9,636 nt of DNA from Arenicellales bacterium (GTDB lineage Bacteria; Pseudomonadota; Gammaproteobacteria; BMS3Bbin11): assembly GCA_029287965.1 (NCBI GenBank), contig JARFQC010000033.1:1-9636 (forward strand). Reading direction: 5' to 3'. The notes under the pieces are model-generated. The model searched no databases. It was not told the origin of the DNA and was given only the letters and a program-made list of their open reading frames with translations. Made by a program: the position numbers and the translations under genes. Positions 1-7,012 of this stretch are shown here, piece after piece (position 1 is the first letter of the stretch; the number at the start of each line of letters is the position of its first letter).

Positions 1-139
1 TCCCAATAGCGGTGTTTTGTTTTTGATCATGAATAAGTGCCTTCAGAACGGGTTGATGATTGTTCAGGTTCCATTTCGGAGTGACTTGATTTGCACATGC
101 AACAAACTCCAGCGAATTGAGTTAACTTAAAGCGGTCTT

Positions 140-1966
140 TCATGACTTCAGAGATCCGAGTTCCTGGTTGGTGCGGCGAAGACGATCGATATTGATGATG
201 AGAATGTTGCGGATGATCTTTGCATGTATAGCACTTGACGATGATTCCAGCATACGAAGGTTATCCAGTGATAGCGTATAACAGGTTACATCTTCATCCG
301 CCCAGACATCTGCTGTTCGCTTGCTGCAATCAACGACGGCAAGTTCACCGAAACTGACCCCGGGACCGAAAGCAGCGATGCGCTGGTGCAGCTGATCATC
401 CGAGTTGTTGGAAGAGTTGTAGATTATGCTCACGGATCCCTTGGTCAGCAGATAGATGCTCTCCGGGTCGCTGCCTTGCTCGATCATCTTGCACCCGGCT
501 GGAAAGCCTTCCATGCCAAGTAAACCCTCGATTAGCGATAACTCCTGCGACGTCATGTCGTTGAAAATTTCGAATTCATGGAAGGGCACGAGACCTTTAA
601 TCATCGGTGCCTCCACATGTGCCTGGATTAATATTTCCTCGCAGTGCTCCAGGGCGATGTCGATATCGTCGAAAAATAGTACATCGTAGATTTCAGTGTC
701 ATAGCGGGCATGTTCGAGTATGTTTGCAGGATCGATGACGATCAGTTGCCTGTTATCTGCATTCAACTCCTTGATCACGGCAAGGAGAACATTTTCAGTG
801 GCGCTATCGGTTAGATTGACGCGTCTAAGATCAAGTACGAAGGTGACAGTTTCTGCCGTATGGGCAGATTGCACGCGAACGAAATGTTCCATCGCACTAA
901 AGAAGAAATCCCCCTGCATCTCGACTATGGTAACGCTATGACCGTATTGGCGGATGGCTTCGTGGTGAGCCTTAACGCGCTGACGATGTGAGCCGACTTC
1001 GCTGAGCTTGTAGACACGTCGAATGGCCTGGCCGGCCACAGCGGGAGAGTTGAAGAGGTGCAGGTTGAATAGGCGTGAAAGCTCGGTGAATGTTTGTACA
1101 CCACGTACGCTGTTTCCCTTTGCATCAAGCAGGGGTGAAAAGACCGCTACACCAAGCTGGCCGGGCAGGACGCCAACCACACCGCCGCCAACACCACTTT
1201 TAGCCGGCAGGCCGACAGTAAATATCCACTCTCCGGAGTAATCGTACATGCCGCAGGTGCTCATAACGCTCAGGACGCGCTCCACGTTGTCAGGCTTTAG
1301 TACGCGTTCGCCTGTCACGGGGTTGACTCCACTGTTTGCAAGAGAGGCGGCCATGAGTGACAGATCACGGCAGGTCACTAGAATTGAGCACTGCTTGAAA
1401 TACACCTCAACGGCTTCGTCAACAGGGTCGTCGAGCATTTCAAAGTTACGCAGCAGGTTTGCGATGGCGCGATTTCGAAAACCGGTCTCACTTTCCGAAC
1501 GATAGACTTCCTCATCGACATCGAGGTCTCTTCCAGCGTAGCGACTGAAGCAGTGGCGGATTTTTTCGAAACGGTCATCGAGATCATCGCCACGTACGAG
1601 GCCGGTGGCTGCGATCGCGCCGGCGTTGATCATCGGGTTGTATGGGCGACCACTGATGGGATCGAGACTTATCGAGTTGAATGCTTCACCGGAAGGTTCA
1701 ACGCCAATGCGCTTCTCAACCGTGTTGACACCGAGATCGTCGAGTACCATGCCAAAGGTGAATGCTTTCGAGATCGACTGGATGGTGAAAGCCTGTTCAG
1801 CATCACCGATGCTATAGAAGTGTCCATCTGCTGTGGCTACGCTGATTCCGAACCAGTCAGGATTGGCCCTCGTCAATTCTGGTATGTAGTCTGCGAGCTT
1901 ACCATCGGAACAGCCACGGTATTTATCGTAGAGTTGATGAATGATACGTGAGACGGTGTTGTGCAT
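140..1966 (-). CDS. glsA: Glutaminase A fused to STAS and cyclic-nucleotide-binding domains
   Basis: The product hydrolyses L-glutamine to glutamate and ammonia in the cytoplasm. Residues 1 to about 310 form a complete serine-dependent glutaminase domain: the SxxK catalytic motif is S64-I-S-K67, followed by NPMINAGAI at 110-118, YDYSGEW at 241-247 and a glycine-rich AKSGVGGG at 255-262. Residues about 340-450 resemble a STAS domain, with DLRRVNLTDS at 379-388 matching the anti-sigma-factor-antagonist core and keeping its Asp-Ser pair. Residues about 465-590 form a cyclic-nucleotide-binding domain, with FGELA at 539-543 and the phosphate-contacting Arg in KRTA at 549-552. At 608 aa it is about twice the usual 310-aa bacterial glutaminase. 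The ATG start is preceded by a weak GACAGG. Domain identities come from motifs read by eye; the glutaminase call is very secure, the two accessory domains good. That the extra domains regulate activity is inference. Confidence 0.93.
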   Translation of the reverse strand: MHNTVSRIIHQLYDKYRGCSDGKLADYIPELTRANPDWFGISVATADGHFYSIGDAEQAFTIQSISKAFTFGMVLDDLGVNTVEKRIGVEPSGEAFNSISLDPISGRPYNPMINAGAIAATGLVRGDDLDDRFEKIRHCFSRYAGRDLDVDEEVYRSESETGFRNRAIANLLRNFEMLDDPVDEAVEVYFKQCSILVTCRDLSLMAASLANSGVNPVTGERVLKPDNVERVLSVMSTCGMYDYSGEWIFTVGLPAKSGVGGGVVGVLPGQLGVAVFSPLLDAKGNSVRGVQTFTELSRLFNLHLFNSPAVAGQAIRRVYKLSEVGSHRQRVKAHHEAIRQYGHSVTIVEMQGDFFFSAMEHFVRVQSAHTAETVTFVLDLRRVNLTDSATENVLLAVIKELNADNRQLIVIDPANILEHARYDTEIYDVLFFDDIDIALEHCEEILIQAHVEAPMIKGLVPFHEFEIFNDMTSQELSLIEGLLGMEGFPAGCKMIEQGSDPESIYLLTKGSVSIIYNSSNNSDDQLHQRIAAFGPGVSFGELAVVDCSKRTADVWADEDVTCYTLSLDNLRMLESSSSAIHAKIIRNILIINIDRLRRTNQELGSLKS

Positions 1967-2270
1967 AGGGCCTGTCTTTGTCGATGATAGCCGTCAACTT
2001 GTCAGGACATCACTATTTACGACGGGTTCTCTGAAGTTGTGTTATGTATGTATAGCGATTGACGTAAGCACCACAGGACCAGGTCGTTACAAGATCTGCT
2101 CAGACAACACCTGGAATTGCAGTTGATATCGTTATTTGTACCTGCTCGTTCAGTTGGTGGTGATACGTCTAAGTTGGCATGTAGCTTAGGCCAGTTCTTA
2201 TCGCTACACATGATTACTGGACTCGAGTCATCGATACCGGTTGTGTAATAACTCGCATCTAATCAATAAA

Positions 2271-2287
2271 AGCAGAAACTGTGCCAA
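2271..2287 (-). promoter_or_regulatory. Possible sigma-54 promoter upstream of the glutaminase gene
   Basis: Read on the minus strand, the site is TTGGCACAGTTTCTGCT. It keeps the GG and GC dinucleotides exactly 10 nt apart as sigma-54 (RpoN) requires, and the full TTGGCAC of the -24 element. The base after the -24 element is A instead of G, and the -12 element reads CTGC rather than TTGC. Transcription would start near 2260, giving a leader of about 290 nt before the glutaminase ATG, which is long. I saw no convincing enhancer-binding site. It could be a chance match. Confidence 0.4.
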
Positions 2288-2450
2288 CTACCCCGGCGTA
2301 ATGAAAAAAACAAGTTACATAATCACTGCTGGTGACCAACTATTTCTATGCTCAATCGTTGTGCGTTGCAATACTGCGCATGACCCATTCTGGTATTACG
2401 TGATGTTAAGCGGTCATTAAGTGAATGGTCCGGCTTTGCATGAATCTGAA

Positions 2451-2475
2451 TAAAAAAGACCCGCATCGGGCGGGT
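2451..2475 (-). terminator. Intrinsic terminator, minus strand
   Basis: On the minus strand a 6-bp GC-rich stem (ACCCGC paired with GCGGGT, loop CCGAT) is followed directly by C and six T residues. This is a classical rho-independent terminator. It lies about 270 nt downstream of the coiled-coil protein gene, so it either ends that gene's long 3' tail or a separate small transcript arising between 2480 and 2740. Confidence 0.7.
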
Positions 2476-2499
2476 AGCCGATCCCCGCGCATTGATGTT

Positions 2500-2691
2500 C
2501 TTCAGGACTGCCTGAAGGGCAGCAAACAATGGTTGTGGTTTCAACGGGTCGATACAGCATCTACTCTCTTGATGCAGAGAGGTGGGGTTGATGATGAGGT
2601 GCCGGGCGAGGGTTTAGTGCACCGAAAAAAAGAAGCTATTGATGTGGAGTCACAGGTAGAAAGGCGAGTCCTTCAAGCCTATGGCTCGCCT
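2500..2691 (-). ncRNA. Possible structured small RNA or long 3' UTR with three hairpins
   Basis: Three inverted repeats precede the minus-strand terminator at 2451-2475. They are CTTCAGG/CCTGAAG with a 4-nt loop (2500-2517), CTCTCT/AGAGAG with a 6-nt loop (2564-2581), and a 9-bp stem AGGCGAGTC/GGCTCGCCT with a 12-nt loop and one G-T pair (2662-2691). The series suggests a structured RNA transcribed leftwards and ending at the terminator. It matches no RNA family I recognise. The rightmost hairpin, about 50 nt past the coiled-coil gene's stop, could instead be that gene's own weak terminator, since it is followed on the minus strand only by TTCT. No convincing promoter was found. Confidence 0.25.
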
Positions 2692-2742
2692 GCATTCATC
2701 AAGGCCTAAAGCGCTTCGTCGTCAATTACATTTGCCAGTTGA

Positions 2743-3252
2743 CTATTCCTTTATTTCCTCAAACTGTTTTCTGAGCCTGGCATTTTCCTTCTCGAGTTGT
2801 TCGAGTCGCTTTTCCAGGTCGGCCAGGCGCTGACTGTCTGTCTTTGCGCCGCCGCGTGTAGTTGTCGTCGGGGTGGTCGGTGGTGTAGTTGCTTTCGGCA
2901 TGGCTGGTTCGCTCGTGGTCTCGATGGATTGCTGTTTATTGGCCTGGCGTTCGAGTTCGAGTTGCCTCTGTCGAACGGCCTTCTTCTCACGATAATGGCC
3001 AGCCAGGCCGAGGAAATTTTGGCCGATAAGTCCGTATTTACGCGTTTTCTCAATGCATTGCTTAGTCTTTTTGTCCGTCGTGTCATGCATCTTGTGATCC
3101 ATGTACGGCCGCTGGGATTTTTCGAAGACACAAACCGACTCGGCCTGTTCGAGTGTCAGTGGCTGCCACACGTCGTCCGGCAGAGGTACAGCCTGATCCG
3201 CCAGGCTTGCTGTAGGCATTGAAAGTAAAACGACGATCGGGAGATGTTTCAT
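2743..3252 (-). CDS. Exported coiled-coil protein of unknown function
   Basis: I do not recognise this 169-aa protein. Residues 1-18 look like a cleavable signal peptide ending at SLA before DQ, so it is probably periplasmic. The mature part has a small domain with two cysteines (C41 and C66) that could form a disulfide, a charged helix at about 85-108, a Thr/Pro-rich linker at about 118-133, and a C-terminal heptad-like helix at 138-169 rich in Leu, Glu, Arg and Lys, probably an oligomerising coiled coil. The ATG is preceded on the minus strand by GGAA about 8 nt upstream. It is transcribed divergently from the ABC transporter operon and has no visible functional link to it. The signal peptide, heptads and coherent composition make it a real gene despite the lack of a family assignment. 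Confidence 0.8.
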   Translation of the reverse strand: MKHLPIVVLLSMPTASLADQAVPLPDDVWQPLTLEQAESVCVFEKSQRPYMDHKMHDTTDKKTKQCIEKTRKYGLIGQNFLGLAGHYREKKAVRQRQLELERQANKQQSIETTSEPAMPKATTPPTTPTTTTRGGAKTDSQRLADLEKRLEQLEKENARLRKQFEEIKE

Positions 3253-3521
3253 GGGGATGATTCCGTTCCGTGAACGCGTGTTGTTATGTTGTCAATGCAT
3301 TGTCAGAACACTGGGCAAAAGTTGCAACAGTTTTTAGTGCATGCATACGCAATGGCGCGGTTCCGGGTTTGAAGAGGAAGTAATGTTTTTCCATTCATGG
3401 CTGGTAGCTACGCACCTGTTTGGCGCGCAGGCGCACTATCCGGTAACACCCGCGCTGCAGGGCTGCACCCGCAATGTCAGCATTTTTGCGCTAACTCATT
3501 GAAAAGCATGGCCACTTAGCA
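3253..3521. promoter_or_regulatory. Divergent intergenic region upstream of the guanidine operon promoter
   Basis: This stretch precedes the sigma-54 promoter and should hold activator sites. Visible elements are the palindromes CAATGCATTG (3293-3302), GTTGCAAC (3321-3328) and TGCATGCA (3338-3345), and a direct repeat of GCTGCA (3454-3459 and 3462-3467), the second copy running into TGCACC (3464-3469), which resembles an NtrC half-site. No complete NtrC dyad (GCAC-N7-GTGC) was found, so activator binding here is a guess. I see no guanidine-I riboswitch and no NikR-type GTATGA/TCATAC operator. Confidence 0.35.
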
Positions 3522-3539
3522 TTGGCACGTGAATTGCTT
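3522..3539 (+). promoter_or_regulatory. Sigma-54 (RpoN) promoter of the ABC transporter/guanidine operon
   Basis: The sequence TTGGCACGTGAATTGCTT matches the sigma-54 consensus YTGGCACG-N4-TTGCW essentially perfectly. The GG (3524-3525) and GC (3536-3537) dinucleotides are 10 nt apart. Transcription should start near 3548-3549, giving a leader of about 37 nt before the first gene. Sigma-54 promoters need an enhancer-binding activator. For a nitrogen-scavenging operon NtrC is the obvious candidate, though that is inference. Confidence 0.87.
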
Positions 3540-3574
3540 CTAACAGTAATACATTTATCTTAAATCGTAATACC

Positions 3575-3583
3575 GAGAGGTGA
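3575..3583 (+). promoter_or_regulatory. Ribosome binding site that decides the start of the substrate-binding protein
   Basis: GAGAGGTGA lies 5 nt or less before the ATG at 3586. Together with the following TC it matches nine bases of the 16S rRNA anti-Shine-Dalgarno complement. The in-frame GTG at 3580 lies inside this element and is therefore unlikely to be the start. A second in-frame ATG at 3598 has only a weaker AAGG in front of it. Confidence 0.75.
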
Positions 3584-3585
3584 TC

Positions 3586-4563
3586 ATGAAGGCAACGATG
3601 AAAAAAGCAGTAATGGGTCTGATGGGGCTCTTCTTTATAGCGGGTTCCGCACACGCCGCTGAACCGCTGCGTATTGGCTACAGCGACTGGCCGGGTTGGG
3701 TAGCCTGGGAAATCGGCATCGAAAAGGGCTGGTTCAAAGAAGCCGGCGTCGATGTGAAATTCGAATGGTTCGACTACGTGGCATCCATGGATGCCTTTGC
3801 CGCCGGCAAGCTTGATGCCGTAGGCATGACCAATGGCGATACGCTGGTGACCGGTTCGGCTGGTGGCAAAGGTGTAATGTTCCTGATGAACGATTACAGC
3901 AACGGCAACGACATGGTTATCGCCAAGCCGGGCATCGAATCCATCAAGGATCTCAAGGGCAAGAAAATCGGTGTCGAGGTCGGCTTCGTCAGCCACCTGC
4001 TGCTGCTCAATGCGCTTGAAGATAATGGCATGACCGAGGCCGACGTTGAACTGGTCAATGTCCCGACCAACGAAACGCCGCAGGTGCTTGCTTCCGGTGA
4101 TGTCGATGCAATCGTTGCCTGGCAGCCAAGTTCCGGTACTGCACTGACTCTCGTTCCGGGATCCAAGGCACTGTATACATCCAGAGATAAGCCCGGATTG
4201 ATCTACGACATGTACGTGGCATCTCCTCAAAGTCTTGCCAACCGTCGCGACGACTACAAGAAGGTCATGCAGGTCTGGTACCGCATTGTCGACTACCTGA
4301 TGGACCCGGCAACGCGTGAAGATGCCGTGAGCATCATGGCATCACGCGTCGGTATCGATCCCGCTGAATACAAGACCTTTATCGATGGCACGAAGATCCT
4401 GACCAAGGAAGAGGCTGCGGGTTTCTTCAAGGATGGCGAAGGCTTTGAATCGATCTACGGTTCGACCAAGATCTCCGATGACTTCAATGTCGCCAACAAG
4501 GTCTATGACAAGCCGGAAGACATCAAGAGCTATATTGATCCTTCTCTGATGGCCGAAATGTAA
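3586..4563 (+). CDS. NitT/TauT-type ABC transporter substrate-binding protein, urea/guanidine carboxylase-associated
   Basis: This is the periplasmic binding protein of an ABC importer, 325 aa from the ATG at 3586. Residues 1-24 form a Sec signal peptide (KK, hydrophobic stretch, AHA before AEPL). The mature protein has the SsuA/TauA/NrtA-like type II periplasmic-binding fold: RIGYSDWPGW at its N-terminus, then FAAGKLDAVGM, KDLKGKKIGVEVG and SGDVDAIVAWQP in the order expected for that family. It resembles the group annotated as putative urea ABC transporter binding protein of the urea carboxylase region. Permease and ATPase genes follow 44 and about 1,030 bp downstream. Given the guanidine-II riboswitch and UAAP genes in the same operon, guanidine or another guanidino compound is the likeliest ligand. 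That is inference; the ligand cannot be read from the sequence. Confidence 0.9.
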   Translation: MKATMKKAVMGLMGLFFIAGSAHAAEPLRIGYSDWPGWVAWEIGIEKGWFKEAGVDVKFEWFDYVASMDAFAAGKLDAVGMTNGDTLVTGSAGGKGVMFLMNDYSNGNDMVIAKPGIESIKDLKGKKIGVEVGFVSHLLLLNALEDNGMTEADVELVNVPTNETPQVLASGDVDAIVAWQPSSGTALTLVPGSKALYTSRDKPGLIYDMYVASPQSLANRRDDYKKVMQVWYRIVDYLMDPATREDAVSIMASRVGIDPAEYKTFIDGTKILTKEEAAGFFKDGEGFESIYGSTKISDDFNVANKVYDKPEDIKSYIDPSLMAEM

Positions 4564-4607
4564 TCCTCGGTCTATCCGCTCCAGTCAGCATTCAAGTAGG
4601 TATCGTC

Positions 4608-5573
4608 ATGGCAAAACGTCAATGGTTTTCAGTCAGGAAACCGCTGAAACCAAAGCAACGCTTCGTCCTGACGATTATGAGCTTTATCCTGCCATTGCTG
4701 GTCTGGAGCGCAGTCAGTTACCTGCCATTTTTATGGCATCCAAAAATGGAGGTCACATCACCCGGTGATGTGGCCTACCTCAAGGTAGGCATGCTGGTCG
4801 ACCGCGATGTGTTCGAGCGTGAATCGGCCACGTTGCAGGAATCTGGCGGAACATTGCCGGAAGGTGTGCGCGCCAACCCTGTCTATCTGCCGGCACCGCA
4901 TGAAGTGGCCATCGCGTTCTATACGGCATTTACCACCGAGCCCAAGCGGCGCAACGAGAAATGGCTGCATGAGAGTCTCTGGGACAGTATCCAGGTCATC
5001 TTCTGGGGCTTCTTTCTCTCATCACTCATCGGCGTCCCGCTCGGCATTTTGGCTGGTACCTACGATGTTATATCGAGGCTGACCGAGCCCTTCGTAGAAT
5101 TTTTCCGTTATCTTCCCGCACCGGCATTCGGTGCACTGGCGGTTGCAATACTGGGTATCCACGAAGCCCCGAAGATAGCGATTATTTTCATCGGCACCTT
5201 CTTTCAACAGGTGCTGATCGTTAGCAACACGACACGCAAACTTGATCCCTCATTGCTCGAGGCAGCACTGACACTGGGTGCCGATCGCCTGTCCCTGCTG
5301 TTCAAGGTCGTGATTCCCGGCATCATAACGGACCTGTACAAGGACTTGCGTATTCTCCTCGGCTGGGCCTGGACGTACCTGATCGTGGCCGAGTTGATCG
5401 GAACCAGCTCGGGTATCACCTGGTTTATCACCCAGCAGGCACGCTACAAAAACTTTGATAATGTCTATGCCGCGATCATGATGATCGGCATTATCGGATT
5501 GACGACGGATATCCTTCTCGCCCGTCTTGGCAAGCGTATTTTCCCATGGGAAAAGGCAGCCGCCAGGGCATGA
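4608..5573 (+). CDS. ABC transporter permease, NitT/TauT family
   Basis: This is the inner-membrane permease of the importer, 321 aa. The first membrane segment is at about 19-40. A long, probably periplasmic, hydrophilic stretch (about 41-125) separates it from the core permease domain, with further hydrophobic segments near 128-150, 170-206, 247-266 and 284-304. The cytoplasmic EAA coupling loop, which contacts the ATPase, is visible as EAALTLGA at 218-225 followed by the conserved IPG at 236-238. The protein is longer than the usual 250-280 aa of SsuC/TauC-like permeases because of the stretch after the first membrane helix. The ATG at 4608 follows AGTAGG with 7 nt spacing. It presumably forms a homodimer with two copies of the ATPase encoded just downstream. 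Confidence 0.92.
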   Translation: MAKRQWFSVRKPLKPKQRFVLTIMSFILPLLVWSAVSYLPFLWHPKMEVTSPGDVAYLKVGMLVDRDVFERESATLQESGGTLPEGVRANPVYLPAPHEVAIAFYTAFTTEPKRRNEKWLHESLWDSIQVIFWGFFLSSLIGVPLGILAGTYDVISRLTEPFVEFFRYLPAPAFGALAVAILGIHEAPKIAIIFIGTFFQQVLIVSNTTRKLDPSLLEAALTLGADRLSLLFKVVIPGIITDLYKDLRILLGWAWTYLIVAELIGTSSGITWFITQQARYKNFDNVYAAIMMIGIIGLTTDILLARLGKRIFPWEKAAARA

Positions 5574-5592
5574 ACACAAGGAATGACTAACC

Positions 5593-6507
5593 ATGAGTAT
5601 CGTTGAACTACCGAGCTACCTCGAACAGAGCGACAAGGTACGGGATCGTTTTACCCGCCTCAAGCAGCGTCCGGTTATTCTTGAAGTCGATCAACTGAGC
5701 AAGCAATTCGACACCCCCCAGGGCAGCGTAACGGCGCTCAACAAAGTGAGCTTCAAGACGCATCGGAGAGAATTTGTCTGCGTGATCGGGCCGTCGGGCT
5801 GTGGTAAATCCACCCTGATACGCATACTCGCCGGGCTGGAGAACGAATCCAGTGGGCGTGTCATGCTCGATGGAAACGTGGTGCATGGGCCCGGGCCGGA
5901 CCGTGGCATGGTGTTCCAGGGCTATACACTGTTCCCATGGCTGACCGTGAAGAAGAACGTCATGTTCGGTCTTGAAAGATCAGGTAAAGGCAGGGTCCCA
6001 TCAGAAACCGAAGCAATGCAATGGATAGAACTGGTCGGACTGGAGAAGTTTGCCAACAGTTATCCGCACCAGTTGTCGGGCGGCATGAAACAACGCGTTG
6101 CGATTGCCCGCGCATTGGCCAACCAGCCCAGGATCCTGCTGATGGATGAACCCTTCGGTGCGCTGGATGCACAGACGCGCGCAAAGATGCAGTCCTACCT
6201 GATGGACATCTGGAAGAACATCGATATCACTATTCTGTTCATTACCCATGACCTGGATGAGGCGATATATCTTGCTGACCGGATACTGGTCCTGAAGGCT
6301 CATCCTGGTGAGGTTCAGGAACTAATCGAAGTACCGGTCCCGCAGCCACGTTCACCCGAACAGCTGTTGAGCCCCGAATTCCTTGCTACCAAGAAACGTC
6401 TTGAAGACCTGATCCATCCTCCCGAAGCGAATGTCGAGATCAATGGTGATCACCTGAACATGGTACGCATGGTGGCCCTTGATGATGAAGTCAGCTCGGT
6501 TTTCTAA
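5593..6507 (+). CDS. ABC transporter ATP-binding protein, NitT/TauT family
   Basis: This is the cytoplasmic ATPase that powers the importer, 304 aa. All nucleotide-binding motifs are intact: Walker A GPSGCGKST (66-74), Q-loop Q109 in VFQG, signature LSGGMKQ (161-167), Walker B ILLMDEP (181-187) and the switch histidine H219 in THD. The catalytic domain begins near residue 29. A 28-residue N-terminal extension and a tail of about 30 residues after 275 make it longer than the typical 250-260 aa of SsuB/TauB. The tail has no motif I recognise. The gene starts 19 bp after the permease stop with AAGGA 10 nt before the ATG, consistent with one transcript. Confidence 0.95.
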   Translation: MSIVELPSYLEQSDKVRDRFTRLKQRPVILEVDQLSKQFDTPQGSVTALNKVSFKTHRREFVCVIGPSGCGKSTLIRILAGLENESSGRVMLDGNVVHGPGPDRGMVFQGYTLFPWLTVKKNVMFGLERSGKGRVPSETEAMQWIELVGLEKFANSYPHQLSGGMKQRVAIARALANQPRILLMDEPFGALDAQTRAKMQSYLMDIWKNIDITILFITHDLDEAIYLADRILVLKAHPGEVQELIEVPVPQPRSPEQLLSPEFLATKKRLEDLIHPPEANVEINGDHLNMVRMVALDDEVSSVF

Positions 6508-6528
6508 CTGATGATTTGAGTACTGGTA

Positions 6529-6993
6529 ATGCATGCTGTGGGAACAAAAACCGGTGTCAGTCGCATCAGCGTATCCTTGCCTGAGGGGCTGCTCGACGAT
6601 CTCGATAACATGATCGCAAAACGTGGCTTCGTCAGCCGTTCGCAGGCCATGACAGAAATGATCAACCAGCAGCTGGCTGAACATCGCAGCGAGCTTGGCC
6701 ATGATATTATGGCCGGTACCATTAACCTGGTGTACGACTATTCACTGCCGGGCCTGCACAAGCAGCTGTCCGACCTGCAGCATGAGTATGTCGATGAGGT
6801 CATCAGTACACTGAACGTCAACCTGGAACACAAGCAGAGCTTGCAGGTGATACTCGTACAAGGACCGGCTGACCGGCTTAAACAGATTGCCGACAGCATG
6901 ATCGCCTGCCGCGGTGTTATTACCGGAAAGCTGTTGATGTCAGCAGCGATACTGCCGCCGGTGCATCCGTTGCCAGCAGAGACGAGAGCCTGA
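6529..6993 (+). CDS. NikR-like ribbon-helix-helix regulator lacking most nickel ligands
   Basis: This 154-aa protein has the NikR architecture. Residues 10-50 form a CopG/MetJ-type ribbon-helix-helix DNA-binding domain (RISVSLPEGLLDDLDNM, then GFVSRSQAM), and residues about 64-140 form an ACT-like regulatory domain. Aligned by eye with E. coli NikR, the square-planar nickel ligands His76, His87, His89 and Cys95 correspond to H85, N96, N98 and S104. Only the first is kept, so high-affinity nickel sensing is unlikely. The gene sits between the transporter and the UAAP genes with gaps of about 20 bp, which suggests a local regulator of this operon responding to another signal. The ATG at 6529 has only a weak GAG upstream. 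The effector and operator are unknown. Automatic pipelines would probably call it a nickel-responsive regulator. Confidence 0.85.
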   Translation: MHAVGTKTGVSRISVSLPEGLLDDLDNMIAKRGFVSRSQAMTEMINQQLAEHRSELGHDIMAGTINLVYDYSLPGLHKQLSDLQHEYVDEVISTLNVNLEHKQSLQVILVQGPADRLKQIADSMIACRGVITGKLLMSAAILPPVHPLPAETRA

Positions 6994-7012
6994 TTACGGC
7001 AGAGGAGAAACC

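Larger units (their letters stand above)
1967..2742. other. Gene-free stretch between glutaminase and coiled-coil protein genes
   Basis: No open reading frame here has a convincing ribosome binding site or family resemblance. The stretch holds the possible sigma-54 promoter at 2271-2287, a minus-strand intrinsic terminator at 2451-2475, and stable hairpins at 2500-2517, 2564-2581 and 2662-2691. The part from 1967 to about 2260 would be the glutaminase leader; no clear structure was recognised in it. Base composition here is more AT-rich up to about 2440 than in the flanking genes. Confidence 0.6.

Noticed and set aside
1553..1951. 132-codon frame on the plus strand opposite the glutaminase gene
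   Set aside because: It lies antisense to the highly conserved glutaminase catalytic domain and shows no independent support.
2174..2190. Plus-strand sigma-54-like TTGGCATG motif
   Set aside because: The essential GC of the -12 element is replaced by AG, and no plus-strand gene lies downstream before 3586.
2323..2544. Minus-strand open reading frame of 73 codons
   Set aside because: The intrinsic terminator at 2451-2475 lies inside it on the same strand, and no Shine-Dalgarno or known motif is visible.
2425..2709. Plus-strand open reading frame of 94 codons
   Set aside because: It has no good ribosome binding site and no family resemblance. It also runs across the minus-strand terminator and several hairpins, so it is probably a chance frame.
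3464..3480. NtrC binding site
   Set aside because: Only one half (TGCACC) fits; the partner half is missing, so it is mentioned only as a possible half-site.
3350..3580. Guanidine-I (ykkC) riboswitch upstream of the transporter operon, suggested by GGTTCCGGG near 3359
   Set aside because: The rest of the conserved ykkC core is absent, and the sigma-54 start site would leave only about 37 nt of leader.
3496..4230. 244-codon minus-strand frame opposite the substrate-binding protein gene
   Set aside because: It is a mirror frame of a well-supported gene with no recognisable protein features, and it runs over the operon promoter.
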